Shown piece after piece: positions 1 through 8,839 of a DNA stretch of 34,476 nt. A program made the translations under genes and the position numbers. Origin of the DNA: Rhodospirillales bacterium (GTDB lineage Bacteria > Pseudomonadota > Alphaproteobacteria > BOG-932 > Roseiterribacteraceae); assembly GCA_003165335.1 (NCBI GenBank), contig PLTD01000139.1, positions 1 through 34,476 on the forward strand, in the 5' to 3' direction. The notes under the pieces were generated by a model. The model made no database searches, was not told the origin of the DNA, and worked only from the letters and a program-made list of their open reading frames with translations. The stretch's first letter is position 1, and each line of letters begins with the position of its first letter.

Positions 1-325
1 CGCTAGACGAAAAGTCGCCGCTTGGGATGACGACTTCTTACAAAGCTTGATCGCAAAGTGAGCCCTTCGCCCGATTCCCCTGCCTCGACCTTACCGCTCC
101 GTGCAGTGAGAGAGCGGTACTGAAAGAAATGGGAGAGAGGAACTGAGGAGCATCGCTACTACTGCAGAACTCTAGCGACTGTCTTTCTTGGATCTTCCCC
201 CTCATGCGACGCGGCGGTCGAGCGCTTCAGCCATCGTGCCGAACGGCGGTTATGCGCCTTTGGTTGCATCCCACCGGATGGCGCGTTAGAGCAAACATGT
301 CTTTGCGCTTCGAGGCCATTCAACC
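1..325. other. Upstream region of glmU, no gene seen
   Basis: No convincing coding region on either strand. An 8-bp-arm hairpin (TACCGCTC at 92-99, GAGCGGTA at 112-119) is visible but has no following T run, so it is not a clear terminator. A purine-rich stretch runs from about 121 to 150. A short hairpin (CATCC/GGATG) lies near 267-280. I see no sigma-70 promoter I would trust; the glmU promoter probably lies here by position only. Confidence 0.4.
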
Positions 326-1666
326 ATGACCGATCGTTCGCTTGCCGTCATCGTGCTTGCCGCAGGGAAGGGCACGCGTATGCGGTCAGCCTTGCCCAAG
401 GTTCTGCACAAGGTCGCGGGCCGGTCGATGATCGGTCATGTCGTTGCTGCGGCCGAGGCGCTTGGCGCCGATCCTGTCGTCGTGGTTGTGGCGCCCGGCA
501 TGGACTCTGTCGCCGCCGCCGTGAAACCTCATCCCGTCGCAGTTCAGACCGAGCAGAACGGCACCGCCGATGCGGTAAAGGCGGCCCGCGAACCGCTGGC
601 CGGCTTTGCGGGCGATGTGCTGATCCTTTATGGCGACTGCCCGTTGATACAGGCCGATACGTTAGCGCGGATGCGTCAGGAGCGGCAGGACGAGGCCGTC
701 ACCGTGCTGGGCATCAGGGTGCGCGGCGTCTCGCCGTATGGCAGGCTGGTGCTGTCCGCAGACGGAACGCTGGAGCGGATCGTCGAGGCGCTGGACGCGA
801 CCGAAGCCGAGCGGCGGATCGACCTGTGCAACAGCGGCGTGATGCTGATCGACGGCGCACGCCTGTTCGTTTTGCTGGATGCCATCGGCAACAGCAATGC
901 CAAGGGAGAATATTACCTGACGGACATCGTCGCGGTCGCACGAAACGCCGGGCTGTCCTGCCGTGTTGTCGAGGCACCGGCGCAGGAGGCGCTGGGCGTC
1001 AATTCCCGTGCGGAGCTTTCGGTGGCCGAGGTGACGATGCAGACGCGGCTTCGCCGCAAGGCGATGGAAAACGGTGCGACCCTGATCGACCCCAAATCGG
1101 TCTGGTTCGCGTTCGATACCGCCTTGGGCAGCGACGTGACGGTTGAGCCCAACGTCGTGTTCGGTCCCGGTGTCACCGTCGGCGACGGGGTCGAGATTCG
1201 CGCCTTCTGCCATATCGAGAAGGCGACGATCGAAACCGGCGCGATCATCGGTCCTTATGCCCGCCTGAGGCCGGGGGCAAGCATCGGCGAGGGGGCCCAT
1301 ATCGGCAATTTCGTGGAGATCAAGAATGCGCGCATCGACAAAGGCGCGAAGGCCAACCATTTGAGCTATATCGGCGATGCCGATGTCGGCGCAGGGGCCA
1401 ATATCGGCGCCGGCACAATCACCTGCAATTACGACGGCTTCAGCAAGTTTCGGACAAAGATTGGCGCCGGGGCTTTCATCGGTTCCGACACGACGCTGGT
1501 CGCGCCGGTTTCGGTCGGCGCAGGCGCGTTTACCGGCGCCGGCAGCACGGTGACGGAAGATGTGCCGGACGATGCGCTGGCGGTCGCGCGCGGGCGTCAG
1601 GCGGTAAAGCCGGGCTGGGCGGCCGAGTTTCGGGCCAAGCAGCGCGCGGCGAAGGATAAGGGATAG
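326..1666 (+). CDS. glmU: Bifunctional UDP-GlcNAc pyrophosphorylase / GlcN-1-P acetyltransferase GlmU
   Basis: Makes UDP-N-acetylglucosamine in the cytoplasm, the precursor of peptidoglycan and lipid A. The N-terminal uridylyltransferase domain (about residues 1-225) carries the nucleotide-binding signature LAAGKGTRMRS and PKVLHKVAGR. The C-terminal half (about 250-435) is a left-handed beta helix of hexapeptide repeats, with the acetyltransferase signatures RPGASIGEGAHIGNFVEIKN and NYDG. At 446 aa it is full length for the family. It starts with ATG at 326 and ends 5 bases before glmS, so the two genes for consecutive steps from fructose-6-P to UDP-GlcNAc are almost certainly co-transcribed. 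No anomaly seen. Confidence 0.97.
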   Translation: MTDRSLAVIVLAAGKGTRMRSALPKVLHKVAGRSMIGHVVAAAEALGADPVVVVVAPGMDSVAAAVKPHPVAVQTEQNGTADAVKAAREPLAGFAGDVLILYGDCPLIQADTLARMRQERQDEAVTVLGIRVRGVSPYGRLVLSADGTLERIVEALDATEAERRIDLCNSGVMLIDGARLFVLLDAIGNSNAKGEYYLTDIVAVARNAGLSCRVVEAPAQEALGVNSRAELSVAEVTMQTRLRRKAMENGATLIDPKSVWFAFDTALGSDVTVEPNVVFGPGVTVGDGVEIRAFCHIEKATIETGAIIGPYARLRPGASIGEGAHIGNFVEIKNARIDKGAKANHLSYIGDADVGAGANIGAGTITCNYDGFSKFRTKIGAGAFIGSDTTLVAPVSVGAGAFTGAGSTVTEDVPDDALAVARGRQAVKPGWAAEFRAKQRAAKDKG

Positions 1667-1671
1667 GCAGC

Positions 1672-3495
1672 ATGTGCGGCATCATCGGCGTGGTCGGACG
1701 GCAGGATGCAGTTCCGCTCATCATGGATGGGCTGAGACGGCTGGAATATCGCGGCTATGACAGCGCCGGGATCGCCACCCTGGTCGACGGTCAGATCCAG
1801 CGCCGCCGCGCCGAGGGTAAATTGCGCAACCTCGATCAACGCTTGGCGCTGGAGCCCTTGGGCGGAACCATCGGCATCGGCCACACGCGCTGGGCTACGC
1901 ATGGCGGACCGACGGAAAAGAATGCCCATCCGCACGCGACCGAACGGGTTGCGGTAGTCCATAACGGCATTATCGAGAATTATCAGGAGCTGAAGGCCGA
2001 GTTGCTGGCAAAGCAGCGGCGTTTCGAAAGCCAGACCGACACCGAGGTGATCGCCCATCTAGTCAGCGACCTTCTGGACCAGGGGCTGTCCCCGACCGAG
2101 GCAGCCGAGGCGGCGCTGAAGCGGCTGGAGGGCGCGTTTGCTTTGCTGATGCTGTTCGGCGGTCCGCACCCGATGCTAATCGCCGCCCGAAAGGGGCCGC
2201 CGCTGGCTATCGGATACGGCAACGGCGAGATGTTCGTCGCCTCGGACGCGGTGGCGCTGGCCAGCCTGACCAGTCGGGTTGCCTATCTGCATGACGGCGA
2301 TTGGGCGGTGGTCACGATCGACCATGCCACGATCTATAATTCCGAAGGGGCGATTATCGACCGGCCGATTCTGCAAAGCTCGGTTTCAGGCATCCTGACG
2401 GGCAAGGGCGAATATCGCCATTACATGCTGAAGGAAATCCACGAGCAGCCGGCGGCGATCGGCGACACGCTGGGTTCCTTTACCAACGAAGAAACCGGCG
2501 ATGTCGATCTCGGGCCGCTTCCGGCGGATTTTGCGACGGTTCCTCGCATTACCATCGTTGCCTGCGGCACTGCCTATTATGCCGGTCTGGTCGGGAAATA
2601 TTGGCTCGAGCAGATCGCGCGCATGCCGGTCGAAATCGACGTGGCGTCAGAGTTCCGTTATCGCGCCGCACCGATGCCGCCGGGCGGCGTGGCGGTGTTC
2701 ATATCGCAGTCAGGCGAAACGGCCGACACTCTGGAGGCTTTGCGCTATTGCCGGGCTCAGGGTCAGACGATCATTTCGATCATCAATGTCGTGGAATCGA
2801 CGATCGCCCGCGAAAGCGATGCGGTACTCTATACTAAGGCCGGACCGGAGATCGGGGTTGCCTCGACCAAGGCCTTTACGACTCAGCTGGTCGTATTGGC
2901 GTGCCTCACCATCGCTGTCGCGCAGGCGCGGGGCGCAATCACGCAGGCGCGGGCATCTGCCCTGGCAGCCGCGCTGCGCGAGGCTCCGGCGCGCGTTTCC
3001 GAGGTGTTGAGCGACGTTCGCGGCATCGAGGCATTGGCCCATCAGATCGCACAGGCACGCGACGTACTCTATTTCGGTCGCGGGACCGCCTATCCGTTGG
3101 CATTGGAAGGGGCGCTGAAGCTTAAGGAAATCTCCTATATCCATGCCGAGGGCTATGCTGCCGGCGAGATGAAGCACGGGCCGATCGCGCTCATCGACGA
3201 GGATGTGCCGGTGATCGTTCTAGTGCCGCGCGATGCCCTGTTCGACAAGACCGCCTCCAACGTCCAGGAGGCACAGGCGCGCGGCGGCCGCATTCTGGTG
3301 ATATCCGACCATGCGGGTATCGAACGGCTTGGACCGCTTTCGGTCGGCACCATCGAGATGCCCGCGGTCGACCCCTTCGTCTCGCCGATCCTCTATGCGA
3401 TCCCGGTTCAACTGCTCGCCTACTACGTCGCCGTCGCCAAAGGCACGGACGTGGATCAGCCAAGGAATTTGGCGAAGAGCGTGACGGTGGAGTAG
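1672..3495 (+). CDS. glmS: Glutamine--fructose-6-phosphate aminotransferase (isomerizing) GlmS
   Basis: Forms glucosamine-6-phosphate from fructose-6-phosphate and glutamine, the entry step to amino sugars. It begins MCGIIGVVG, so Cys2 becomes the N-terminal nucleophile of the class II glutaminase domain; RGYDSAG and HTRWATHG follow. Two SIS sugar-isomerase domains occupy about residues 285-600 (SQSGETADT, then STKAFTTQL), and the protein ends in the conserved PRNLAKSVTVE. Its 607 aa is the normal length. It lies directly behind glmU. No glmS ribozyme-like leader is possible in the 5-bp gap, which fits a Gram-negative. The conserved 3' end is the usual recognition site of Tn7-type TnsD proteins; no insertion is present. 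Confidence 0.97.
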   Translation: MCGIIGVVGRQDAVPLIMDGLRRLEYRGYDSAGIATLVDGQIQRRRAEGKLRNLDQRLALEPLGGTIGIGHTRWATHGGPTEKNAHPHATERVAVVHNGIIENYQELKAELLAKQRRFESQTDTEVIAHLVSDLLDQGLSPTEAAEAALKRLEGAFALLMLFGGPHPMLIAARKGPPLAIGYGNGEMFVASDAVALASLTSRVAYLHDGDWAVVTIDHATIYNSEGAIIDRPILQSSVSGILTGKGEYRHYMLKEIHEQPAAIGDTLGSFTNEETGDVDLGPLPADFATVPRITIVACGTAYYAGLVGKYWLEQIARMPVEIDVASEFRYRAAPMPPGGVAVFISQSGETADTLEALRYCRAQGQTIISIINVVESTIARESDAVLYTKAGPEIGVASTKAFTTQLVVLACLTIAVAQARGAITQARASALAAALREAPARVSEVLSDVRGIEALAHQIAQARDVLYFGRGTAYPLALEGALKLKEISYIHAEGYAAGEMKHGPIALIDEDVPVIVLVPRDALFDKTASNVQEAQARGGRILVISDHAGIERLGPLSVGTIEMPAVDPFVSPILYAIPVQLLAYYVAVAKGTDVDQPRNLAKSVTVE

Positions 3496-3497
3496 TC

Positions 3498-4259
3498 GTG
3501 GCCGCCGATTTCAAAGGCAAGGTTGCGCTCGTTACCGGCGCCGCGACGGGCATCGGGCGGGCGACCGCGATTTTGCTTGGACAACGCGGCGCGTCGGTTG
3601 CGGTCGTTGCGCGCGATCCGGGGAAAGCGGGCGCCGTCGTCGACGAGATTTGCGCGGTCGGCGGCGCGGCTGCTTTTATCGCCGCGGACATGCGTTCGCC
3701 CGACGATATCGCGCGGATGGTACGCCAGACGGTCGAGACATTCGGGGGGCTGGATTGCGCCTTTAACAATGCCGGGGTCAACGGCGTTTCGGCCCCGTTC
3801 CATGAGCAGACGCTGGAGGAATTCGAGCGGGTGGTGCAGATCAACCTGACCTCGGTTTTCCTCTGCATGCAGCATGAAATCCGTCATATGCTTGATGCCG
3901 GCGGTGGGGTGATCGTCAATAACTGCTCAGGCGCCGGCCTGATTCCGGCAGCCGGTTTGCCGCAATATACCGCGGCGAAGCACGGGTTGCTGGGGTTGGC
4001 CAAGGTCGCTGCCAAGGAATATGCCGACCGCAATATCCGGGTAAACTCGATCTGTCCGGGGGTCATCGACACGCCGATGATGCGGGCCCATCTGGGGCAA
4101 GACGCTGCGACGATCGATGCATTGGTGGCGCAGCTTCCGGGCAAACGGATGGGAAGTCCGGAGGATATCGCCCGCGCGGTGGTCTGGCTTTGCTCGGAAG
4201 ATGCGGCCTATGTTTCGGGAGATACGATGGTGGTCGATGGCGGGCTGATGGCCCATTAA
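3498..4259 (+). CDS. SDR-family oxidoreductase
   Basis: A classical short-chain dehydrogenase/reductase of 253 aa acting on an unknown substrate with NAD(P). Visible features are the cofactor glycine motif TGAATGIG (about 14-21), NNAG (about 90-93), and a catalytic Ser upstream of YTAAK (Tyr and Lys of the YxxxK motif). The end DGGLMAH is typical of the family. The start is GTG at 3498, two bases after the glmS stop, with GGAG at 3489-3492 as ribosome binding site inside the end of glmS. This suggests translational coupling to glmS. The sequence does not show what it reduces; a role in amino-sugar metabolism is only a guess from position. Confidence 0.9.
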   Translation: MAADFKGKVALVTGAATGIGRATAILLGQRGASVAVVARDPGKAGAVVDEICAVGGAAAFIAADMRSPDDIARMVRQTVETFGGLDCAFNNAGVNGVSAPFHEQTLEEFERVVQINLTSVFLCMQHEIRHMLDAGGGVIVNNCSGAGLIPAAGLPQYTAAKHGLLGLAKVAAKEYADRNIRVNSICPGVIDTPMMRAHLGQDAATIDALVAQLPGKRMGSPEDIARAVVWLCSEDAAYVSGDTMVVDGGLMAH

Positions 4260-4275
4260 ACCGTGCGAGGTGGCA

Positions 4276-4763
4276 ATGATTTCGCCGCAATATGTCCGGG
4301 CGCTCAGCGGTTATAACGCCGAGATGAACTGTCGGGTCTATGGTGCCGCGGGGCGACTGACCGACGATGATCGAAAATTGGATCGCGGGGCGTTTTTCGG
4401 CTCGATTCACGGCACGCTCAACCATCTGCTGTGGGCCGACCAAACATGGATGTCGCGTCTCGCCGGGTGGTAAAAGCTGGACTTTCCTGGCAGGCAGAGC
4501 GGCACTTTGTACGACGATTTTGCTGAAATGCAGGCAAAACGGGCAAAAATCGATGCCGGAATTTGCGATTGGGCAGCCGGTTTGACCGACGATTGGTTTG
4601 CCGGAGAGTTGTATTGGTTCAGTGGGATAGCCCAGTGCAACATGCCCGCACCCCGGACGATCATCGCGGTCAGGCTCACGCCATGCTGACCGCAGCAGGC
4701 GAGGATACCGGCGACACCGACATCTTTATTATGCCCTGGGCTGCCTGGAACGAATCCGCGTAA
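4276..4763 (+). pseudogene. Broken DinB-family (damage-inducible-like) protein gene
   Basis: The first 65 codons read as the N-terminus of a DinB-family protein, with the helix segment HGTLNHLLWADQTWMSRLAGW. They are cut by an in-frame TAA at 4471-4473. The same frame reopens at once (KLDFPGRQSGTLYDDF...), running through WFSG to about 4650. The family C-terminus (HRGQAHAMLTAAGEDTGDTD) then appears in another frame and ends at 4763. In intact relatives about 15 residues (the ...THFFNHQTHHRGQ stretch) lie between these parts, so a deletion of roughly 40 bases that shifts the frame is inferred. One stop plus one frame-shifting deletion make a functional product unlikely. A GTG at 4270 is an alternative start. 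Confidence 0.85.
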
Positions 4764-4826
4764 GCCAGGTGTTGCGCACGGCGACAAATTGATGGCCAAA
4801 TACCCTCGATGCAGGGGGTCAGAACG

Positions 4827-5300
4827 ATGCGCAAAAGATTCGTTTCGATCGGATTGGCTGCGGTGGTTTATGCGGTCATCTCGGGCGGGCAGGCACTGGC
4901 AGCCTGCGATTGCCCTGACCTTTCACTGGACGAGCGCATAGCCGGTTCGGCTGTGATTTTCTCAGGTAAGCCGTTGATGTTCGCTCAGATTCCGGCAGGC
5001 TCGTCGCCCTTCCATTCTGAACAGTCGATCGAAGCGCCGGGCGGTGTGCAATACGACGTTATCACCTTGTTTCAGGTCGATACGGTCTGGAAAGGTGAAC
5101 CGACCCGTCGGATCAAAGTGCGTCATGACCGCAGCGCCTGCAGCGTTGATTTCAAACCGAATGCTCCGGTGATCGTCTTCGCTGAAGCTGACTCGACCGG
5201 TGTATTGTGGACCAGACTTTGCAGTGGCAACTCGGCATCCGGCGACGCCGGGTATGAAGATCTGAAGCAGGGGCTGACCAATCGCCTTCGATACAACTAA
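4827..5300 (+). CDS. Small exported protein, Cys-rich, NTR/TIMP-like pattern
   Basis: A 157-aa protein with a clear Sec signal peptide (MRKRFVSIGL..., cleavage after QALA) leaving a mature N-terminus ACDCPD. The pattern of an N-terminal CxC, then a VIFSGKP strand, VWKG, a middle Cys (SACSVDF) and a late Cys (LCSGN) resembles bacterial secreted proteins with a TIMP/netrin-like fold. This is a pattern judgement, not a homology search. The ATG at 4827 is preferred over 4809 because AGGGGG at about 4812-4817 is then correctly spaced and the signal peptide begins immediately. It stands alone between the DinB remnant and gor. Function unknown. Confidence 0.7.
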   Translation: MRKRFVSIGLAAVVYAVISGGQALAACDCPDLSLDERIAGSAVIFSGKPLMFAQIPAGSSPFHSEQSIEAPGGVQYDVITLFQVDTVWKGEPTRRIKVRHDRSACSVDFKPNAPVIVFAEADSTGVLWTRLCSGNSASGDAGYEDLKQGLTNRLRYN

Positions 5301-5467
5301 TGGCGATATGAGATTTTCACCGGCTAACCATTCCGATCCAAGGCTTATGGCGGCGAATATCGACGCCCGTGTCGTCTTCTGCCGCGATATCGAAGTCGTG
5401 CGTTAGCGAAATTTCTGCGCGATGGTAATAGTGCTGCGTCGCACAGCAATTCAGCCGGTAGAACCCT

Positions 5468-6832
5468 ATGTCCGATTATGATTTCGACCTGTTCGTCATT
5501 GGCGGCGGCTCCGGCGGTGTGCGCGCCAGCCGTATAGCGGCGGGACACGGAGCACGGGTTGGAGTCGCCGAAGAACGCTATATGGGCGGCACATGCGTTA
5601 ATGTCGGGTGCATTCCGAAAAAGCTGCTCTCTTATTCCTCCGGCTTCGGCCACGGGTTCGAGGATGCGGCCGGCTATGGCTGGGAATGCCGGGAAAATGC
5701 ATTCACCTGGGCGGATTTGATCCGCAACAAGGATGTCGAGATTTCCCGGCTAAACGGCATCTATCGCCGCATTATGGAGCAGGCCGGGGTCAAGGTTTAC
5801 GACGCCCGCGCCACCCTGGCCGATGGACACACGGTTTCTCTGTCGACGGGGGAGCGATTCACGGCCGAGCGCATTCTCATTGCCACCGGCGGCTGGCCCA
5901 AAGTGCCGGATATTTCCGGCAAGGAGCTCGCAATCACCTCAAATGAGGCCTTTCACCTTCCCGACCTGCCAAAGCGGATACTTGTCGTGGGCGGCGGCTA
6001 TATCGCAGTTGAGTTCGCCGGAATTTTCGCCGGACTCGGTTCGGAAGTGACACTGCTCCACCGCGGTATGGCGATTCTGACGGCGTTCGACCATGAGTTG
6101 GGCGAAAATCTGATGCATGAAATGCGCAGGCAAGGCATCAAGACTCATCTTCATTCTGTCATCAGACGTTTGGAAAAGGTCGAGGGCGCGATCAAGGCGA
6201 CTTGCAATGAGGATCAGTCCTTTGACGTCGATTGCGTGCTGTATGCCACCGGCCGCGCGCCCGCCACCGGCGGCATCGGTTTGGAGGCGTTGGGCGTCGT
6301 GCTCAGCCCTAATGGCGCAATAATCGTCGACGAAGAGGATCGGACCAATATTCCGCATATTTATGCGATCGGCGATGTCACCAACGAACTAAACCTGACG
6401 CCGGTCGCAACGGCCAAAGGCCAGGCGCTGGCCGAAAGGCTCTATGCGGGGGGCGCACGCCATATCAGTCTCGAAAACGTCGCCACTGCGATATTCTCTT
6501 CTCCGCCGATCGCGACGGTTGGCCTTTCGGAAGAGCAGGCAGTCGAGCGCGGAGTTATATTCGACGTCTATAAGCAAAATTTCAGGCCGTTGAAGCATCG
6601 ACTATCGATGCGCGAACAGCAGACCTTCATGAAACTGATCGTCGAGCGATCAACCGACCGAGTGTTGGGTTGCCACGTCATCGGGGACGACGCGGCGGAA
6701 ATGATGCAAGGCTTTGCGGTGGCGATCACGGCAGGCGCGACCAAGACCATGTTCGACCGTACAATCGGCATACATCCGACTTCGGCAGAAGAATTTCTGA
6801 CGATGAGGACTGCGGTGCGGGTTCAGCCCTAG
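5468..6832 (+). CDS. gor: Glutathione-disulfide reductase
   Basis: Reduces oxidised glutathione with NADPH in the cytoplasm, keeping the thiol pool reduced. It is a group I pyridine nucleotide-disulfide oxidoreductase. The FAD motif is IGGGSGGVRA (11-20), the redox pair is GGTCVNVGCIPKK (Cys43 and Cys48), the NADPH-binding fold starts VVGGGYIAVEF, and YAIGDVT binds FAD. The C-terminal HPTSAEEF holds the His-Glu pair of the dimer-completed active site. The length of 454 aa is normal. It is followed within 3 bases by a strong two-way terminator. The monothiol glutaredoxin gene near 21.4 kb acts in a related, glutathione-using system. Confidence 0.95.
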   Translation: MSDYDFDLFVIGGGSGGVRASRIAAGHGARVGVAEERYMGGTCVNVGCIPKKLLSYSSGFGHGFEDAAGYGWECRENAFTWADLIRNKDVEISRLNGIYRRIMEQAGVKVYDARATLADGHTVSLSTGERFTAERILIATGGWPKVPDISGKELAITSNEAFHLPDLPKRILVVGGGYIAVEFAGIFAGLGSEVTLLHRGMAILTAFDHELGENLMHEMRRQGIKTHLHSVIRRLEKVEGAIKATCNEDQSFDVDCVLYATGRAPATGGIGLEALGVVLSPNGAIIVDEEDRTNIPHIYAIGDVTNELNLTPVATAKGQALAERLYAGGARHISLENVATAIFSSPPIATVGLSEEQAVERGVIFDVYKQNFRPLKHRLSMREQQTFMKLIVERSTDRVLGCHVIGDDAAEMMQGFAVAITAGATKTMFDRTIGIHPTSAEEFLTMRTAVRVQP

Positions 6833-6834
6833 GC

Positions 6835-6870
6835 AAAAAAAAGGCCCGGCTTCCGTCCGGGCCTTTTTTT
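6835..6870. terminator. Bidirectional intrinsic terminator between gor and the facing gene
   Basis: An A8 run, then GGCCCGG (6843-6849), a 7-base loop, CCGGGCC (6857-6863) and a T7 run. The A and T tracts on both sides make it work for gor on the plus strand and for the convergent small exported-protein gene on the minus strand. Confidence 0.95.
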
Positions 6871-6885
6871 CAGCTTTGTCAGCGT

Positions 6886-7218
6886 TTAGCCGACTTTGGC
6901 TGCTTTGACATGCCGGTGGGTGTTGGTGCTGACCTTTTTGGCGGTAGTGCCCTTTGATTCAGCCGCCGAGCTCTTGGCCTTGGCAGCGCCGTCCGTTTTG
7001 GCTGTCGTATCTGCTTTGGCGACGGTGCCAGTCTTCACGGATGTATCGGCTTTGATTCCGCCGGTGACGGCCGGAGCGGGTGACTTGGTCATGGGCGTGA
7101 CTGCGGCCGGCGGCGTAACGGTAGTCGTCGATCCGGTTGTGGCGCCGACCTGAGCGAAAGCCGGCGTGGCGAGCGCGAGGGCGGCGACGGCTAGCAGGGG
7201 GCGGAAAGCGAAAGACAT
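6886..7218 (-). CDS. Exported Ala/Thr/Lys-rich low-complexity protein
   Basis: A 110-aa protein with a signal peptide (MSFAFRPLLAVAALALATPAFA, cleaved before QVG). The rest is low-complexity Ala, Thr, Lys, Val and Ser, with repeated K-A/T-D-T-like units (KADTSVKTGTVAKADTTAK). It has no recognisable domain and ends HRHVKAAKVG. The ATG at 7218 is chosen over an upstream in-frame start at 7254 because GGAG lies just upstream on the minus strand (+ strand ctcc near 7226-7229) and the signal peptide starts cleanly. It faces gor and shares its terminator. Sphingomonad genomes often carry such basic periplasmic proteins; the function is unknown. Confidence 0.7.
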   Translation of the reverse strand: MSFAFRPLLAVAALALATPAFAQVGATTGSTTTVTPPAAVTPMTKSPAPAVTGGIKADTSVKTGTVAKADTTAKTDGAAKAKSSAAESKGTTAKKVSTNTHRHVKAAKVG

Positions 7219-7429
7219 CTGAGGTCTCCAGTGGTCGAAGAAGTCGACGGACAATCCGCCGTGTCTCGATGTTTAGAATGTGATCCGAGATCATGGCGCA
7301 CTCGCGTATTTTTGAAGGTATTCCTGTGAATTTGTGTGTTCGTTTCGTGGCACCCTTGTCGCGGCGCCCTGATTGGAGCAATACTCCGCCCCTTTATTTT
7401 GCCGTACTAGTCGATCGATGGAGATGATT

Positions 7430-8815
7430 ATGGGCGAGCGTTGGACGCCCGATACGTGGCGGACCAAGCCGGTCGAGCAGCAGCCCGACTATCCGGATAA
7501 GGTTGCCTTGGCTCAAGTCGAGGGGCGACTGGCCGCTATGCCGCCGTTGGTGTTTGCCGGCGAGGCACGCCGGCTGAAGTCGTTGCTTGCCAATGTGGCC
7601 AACGGCAAGGCCTTTTTGCTGCAGGGCGGCGACTGCGCCGAGAGCTTTGCCGAGTTCAGCGCCAACACAATCCGTGACACGTTTCGTGTCTTGCTGCAGA
7701 TGGCCGTCGCACTAACCTTCGCCGGCGGCATGCCCGTTGTAAAGATGTCGCGTTTGGCCGGGCAGTTTACCAAACCCCGCTCAGAGCCGACGGAACGGCA
7801 AGGCGATGTTGAGTTGCCCAGCTATCGCGGCGACATGGTGAACGGTCTTGCGTTCGATCCCGCTGAGCGGCGGCCCGACCCTGAACGGATGATCAGGGCC
7901 TATAACCAATCGGCGGCGACCCTCAACCTACTGCGCGCATTCGCACAAGGTGGGTATGCAGACCTGCATCAAGTACATAGTTGGACTTTGGGCTTTGTCG
8001 CCTCCAGCGCCCAAGGCAAACGGTACGATGCCTTGGCTCAGGAAATCGACCGGGCGCTTGCTTTTATGGCCGCATGCGGCATTACCGGGGAGACGACCCC
8101 GCAAATACGCGAGACCGACCTGTTCACGTCGCACGAAGCGCTATTGCTGCCCTATGAGCAGGCGATGACACGCATCGATTCCACTACCGGCGACTGGTAC
8201 GACGTCTCGGCCCATTTTCTTTGGATCGGCGATCGCACCCGCAAGCCGGAAGGTGCGCATGTCGAATTCTTGCGCGGCATTAAGAACCCGATCGGGCTGA
8301 AATGCGGGCCGAGCATGAATCCGGATGACGTGCTTCGTCTGATCGATATCCTGAATCCGGCGAACGAGCCCGGACGGCTGACATTGATTGCCCGAATGGG
8401 AGCGGAAAAGGTTCTCGATAAGCTGCCGCCGCTGCTGCGCGCCGTAAAGCGAGAGGGAAAATCGGTTGGCTGGGTTTCGGACCCGATGCACGGCAACACG
8501 ATTAAATCCGGTACAGGCTACAAGACCCGGCCGTTCGATCGGATCATGGCCGAGGTGCGGGGCTTTTTTGCCGCTCACGCGGCGGAAGGCACGCATCCTG
8601 GCGGCGTCCATTTCGAGATGACAGGGCAGGATGTTACGGAATGCACAGGCGGTGCACAGGCGATTACCGATTCAGGCCTGTCCCTGCGATATCACACGCA
8701 CTGCGATCCGCGATTGAACGGCGCCCAGTCTCTCGAGCTGGCATTCCTTATCGCCGAAGAATTGCAGCGTCTGCGATCCGCGACTGATGCCAATCGCGTC
8801 GCCGTCGCGTTTTAG
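7430..8815 (+). CDS. aroG: Class II 3-deoxy-7-phosphoheptulonate (DAHP) synthase
   Basis: First step of the shikimate pathway: phosphoenolpyruvate plus erythrose-4-phosphate gives DAHP. This is the plant/actinobacterial class II type, not the E. coli class I type. It begins WTPDTWR and carries [11 protein letters not shown], where the Cys is a metal ligand, [28 protein letters not shown], and [10 protein letters not shown], whose His is also a metal ligand. With the ATG at 7430 it is 461 aa, normal for the class. This start is preferred because GGAG at about 7419-7423 is well placed; ATG at 7418 and TTG at 7373 are less likely. It stands alone. No leader peptide or attenuator was seen upstream. 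Confidence 0.94.
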   Translation: MGERWTPDTWRTKPVEQQPDYPDKVALAQVEGRLAAMPPLVFAGEARRLKSLLANVANGKAFLLQGGDCAESFAEFSANTIRDTFRVLLQMAVALTFAGGMPVVKMSRLAGQFTKPRSEPTERQGDVELPSYRGDMVNGLAFDPAERRPDPERMIRAYNQSAATLNLLRAFAQGGYADLHQVHSWTLGFVASSAQGKRYDALAQEIDRALAFMAACGITGETTPQIRETDLFTSHEALLLPYEQAMTRIDSTTGDWYDVSAHFLWIGDRTRKPEGAHVEFLRGIKNPIGLKCGPSMNPDDVLRLIDILNPANEPGRLTLIARMGAEKVLDKLPPLLRAVKREGKSVGWVSDPMHGNTIKSGTGYKTRPFDRIMAEVRGFFAAHAAEGTHPGGVHFEMTGQDVTECTGGAQAITDSGLSLRYHTHCDPRLNGAQSLELAFLIAEELQRLRSATDANRVAVAF

Positions 8816-8839
8816 CTCGGCAAACCAATAGGTTGATTG

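Noticed and set aside
5348-5407. A 19-codon ORF before gor
   Set aside because: AAGG is too close to its ATG and there is no terminator or structure that would support a separate unit.
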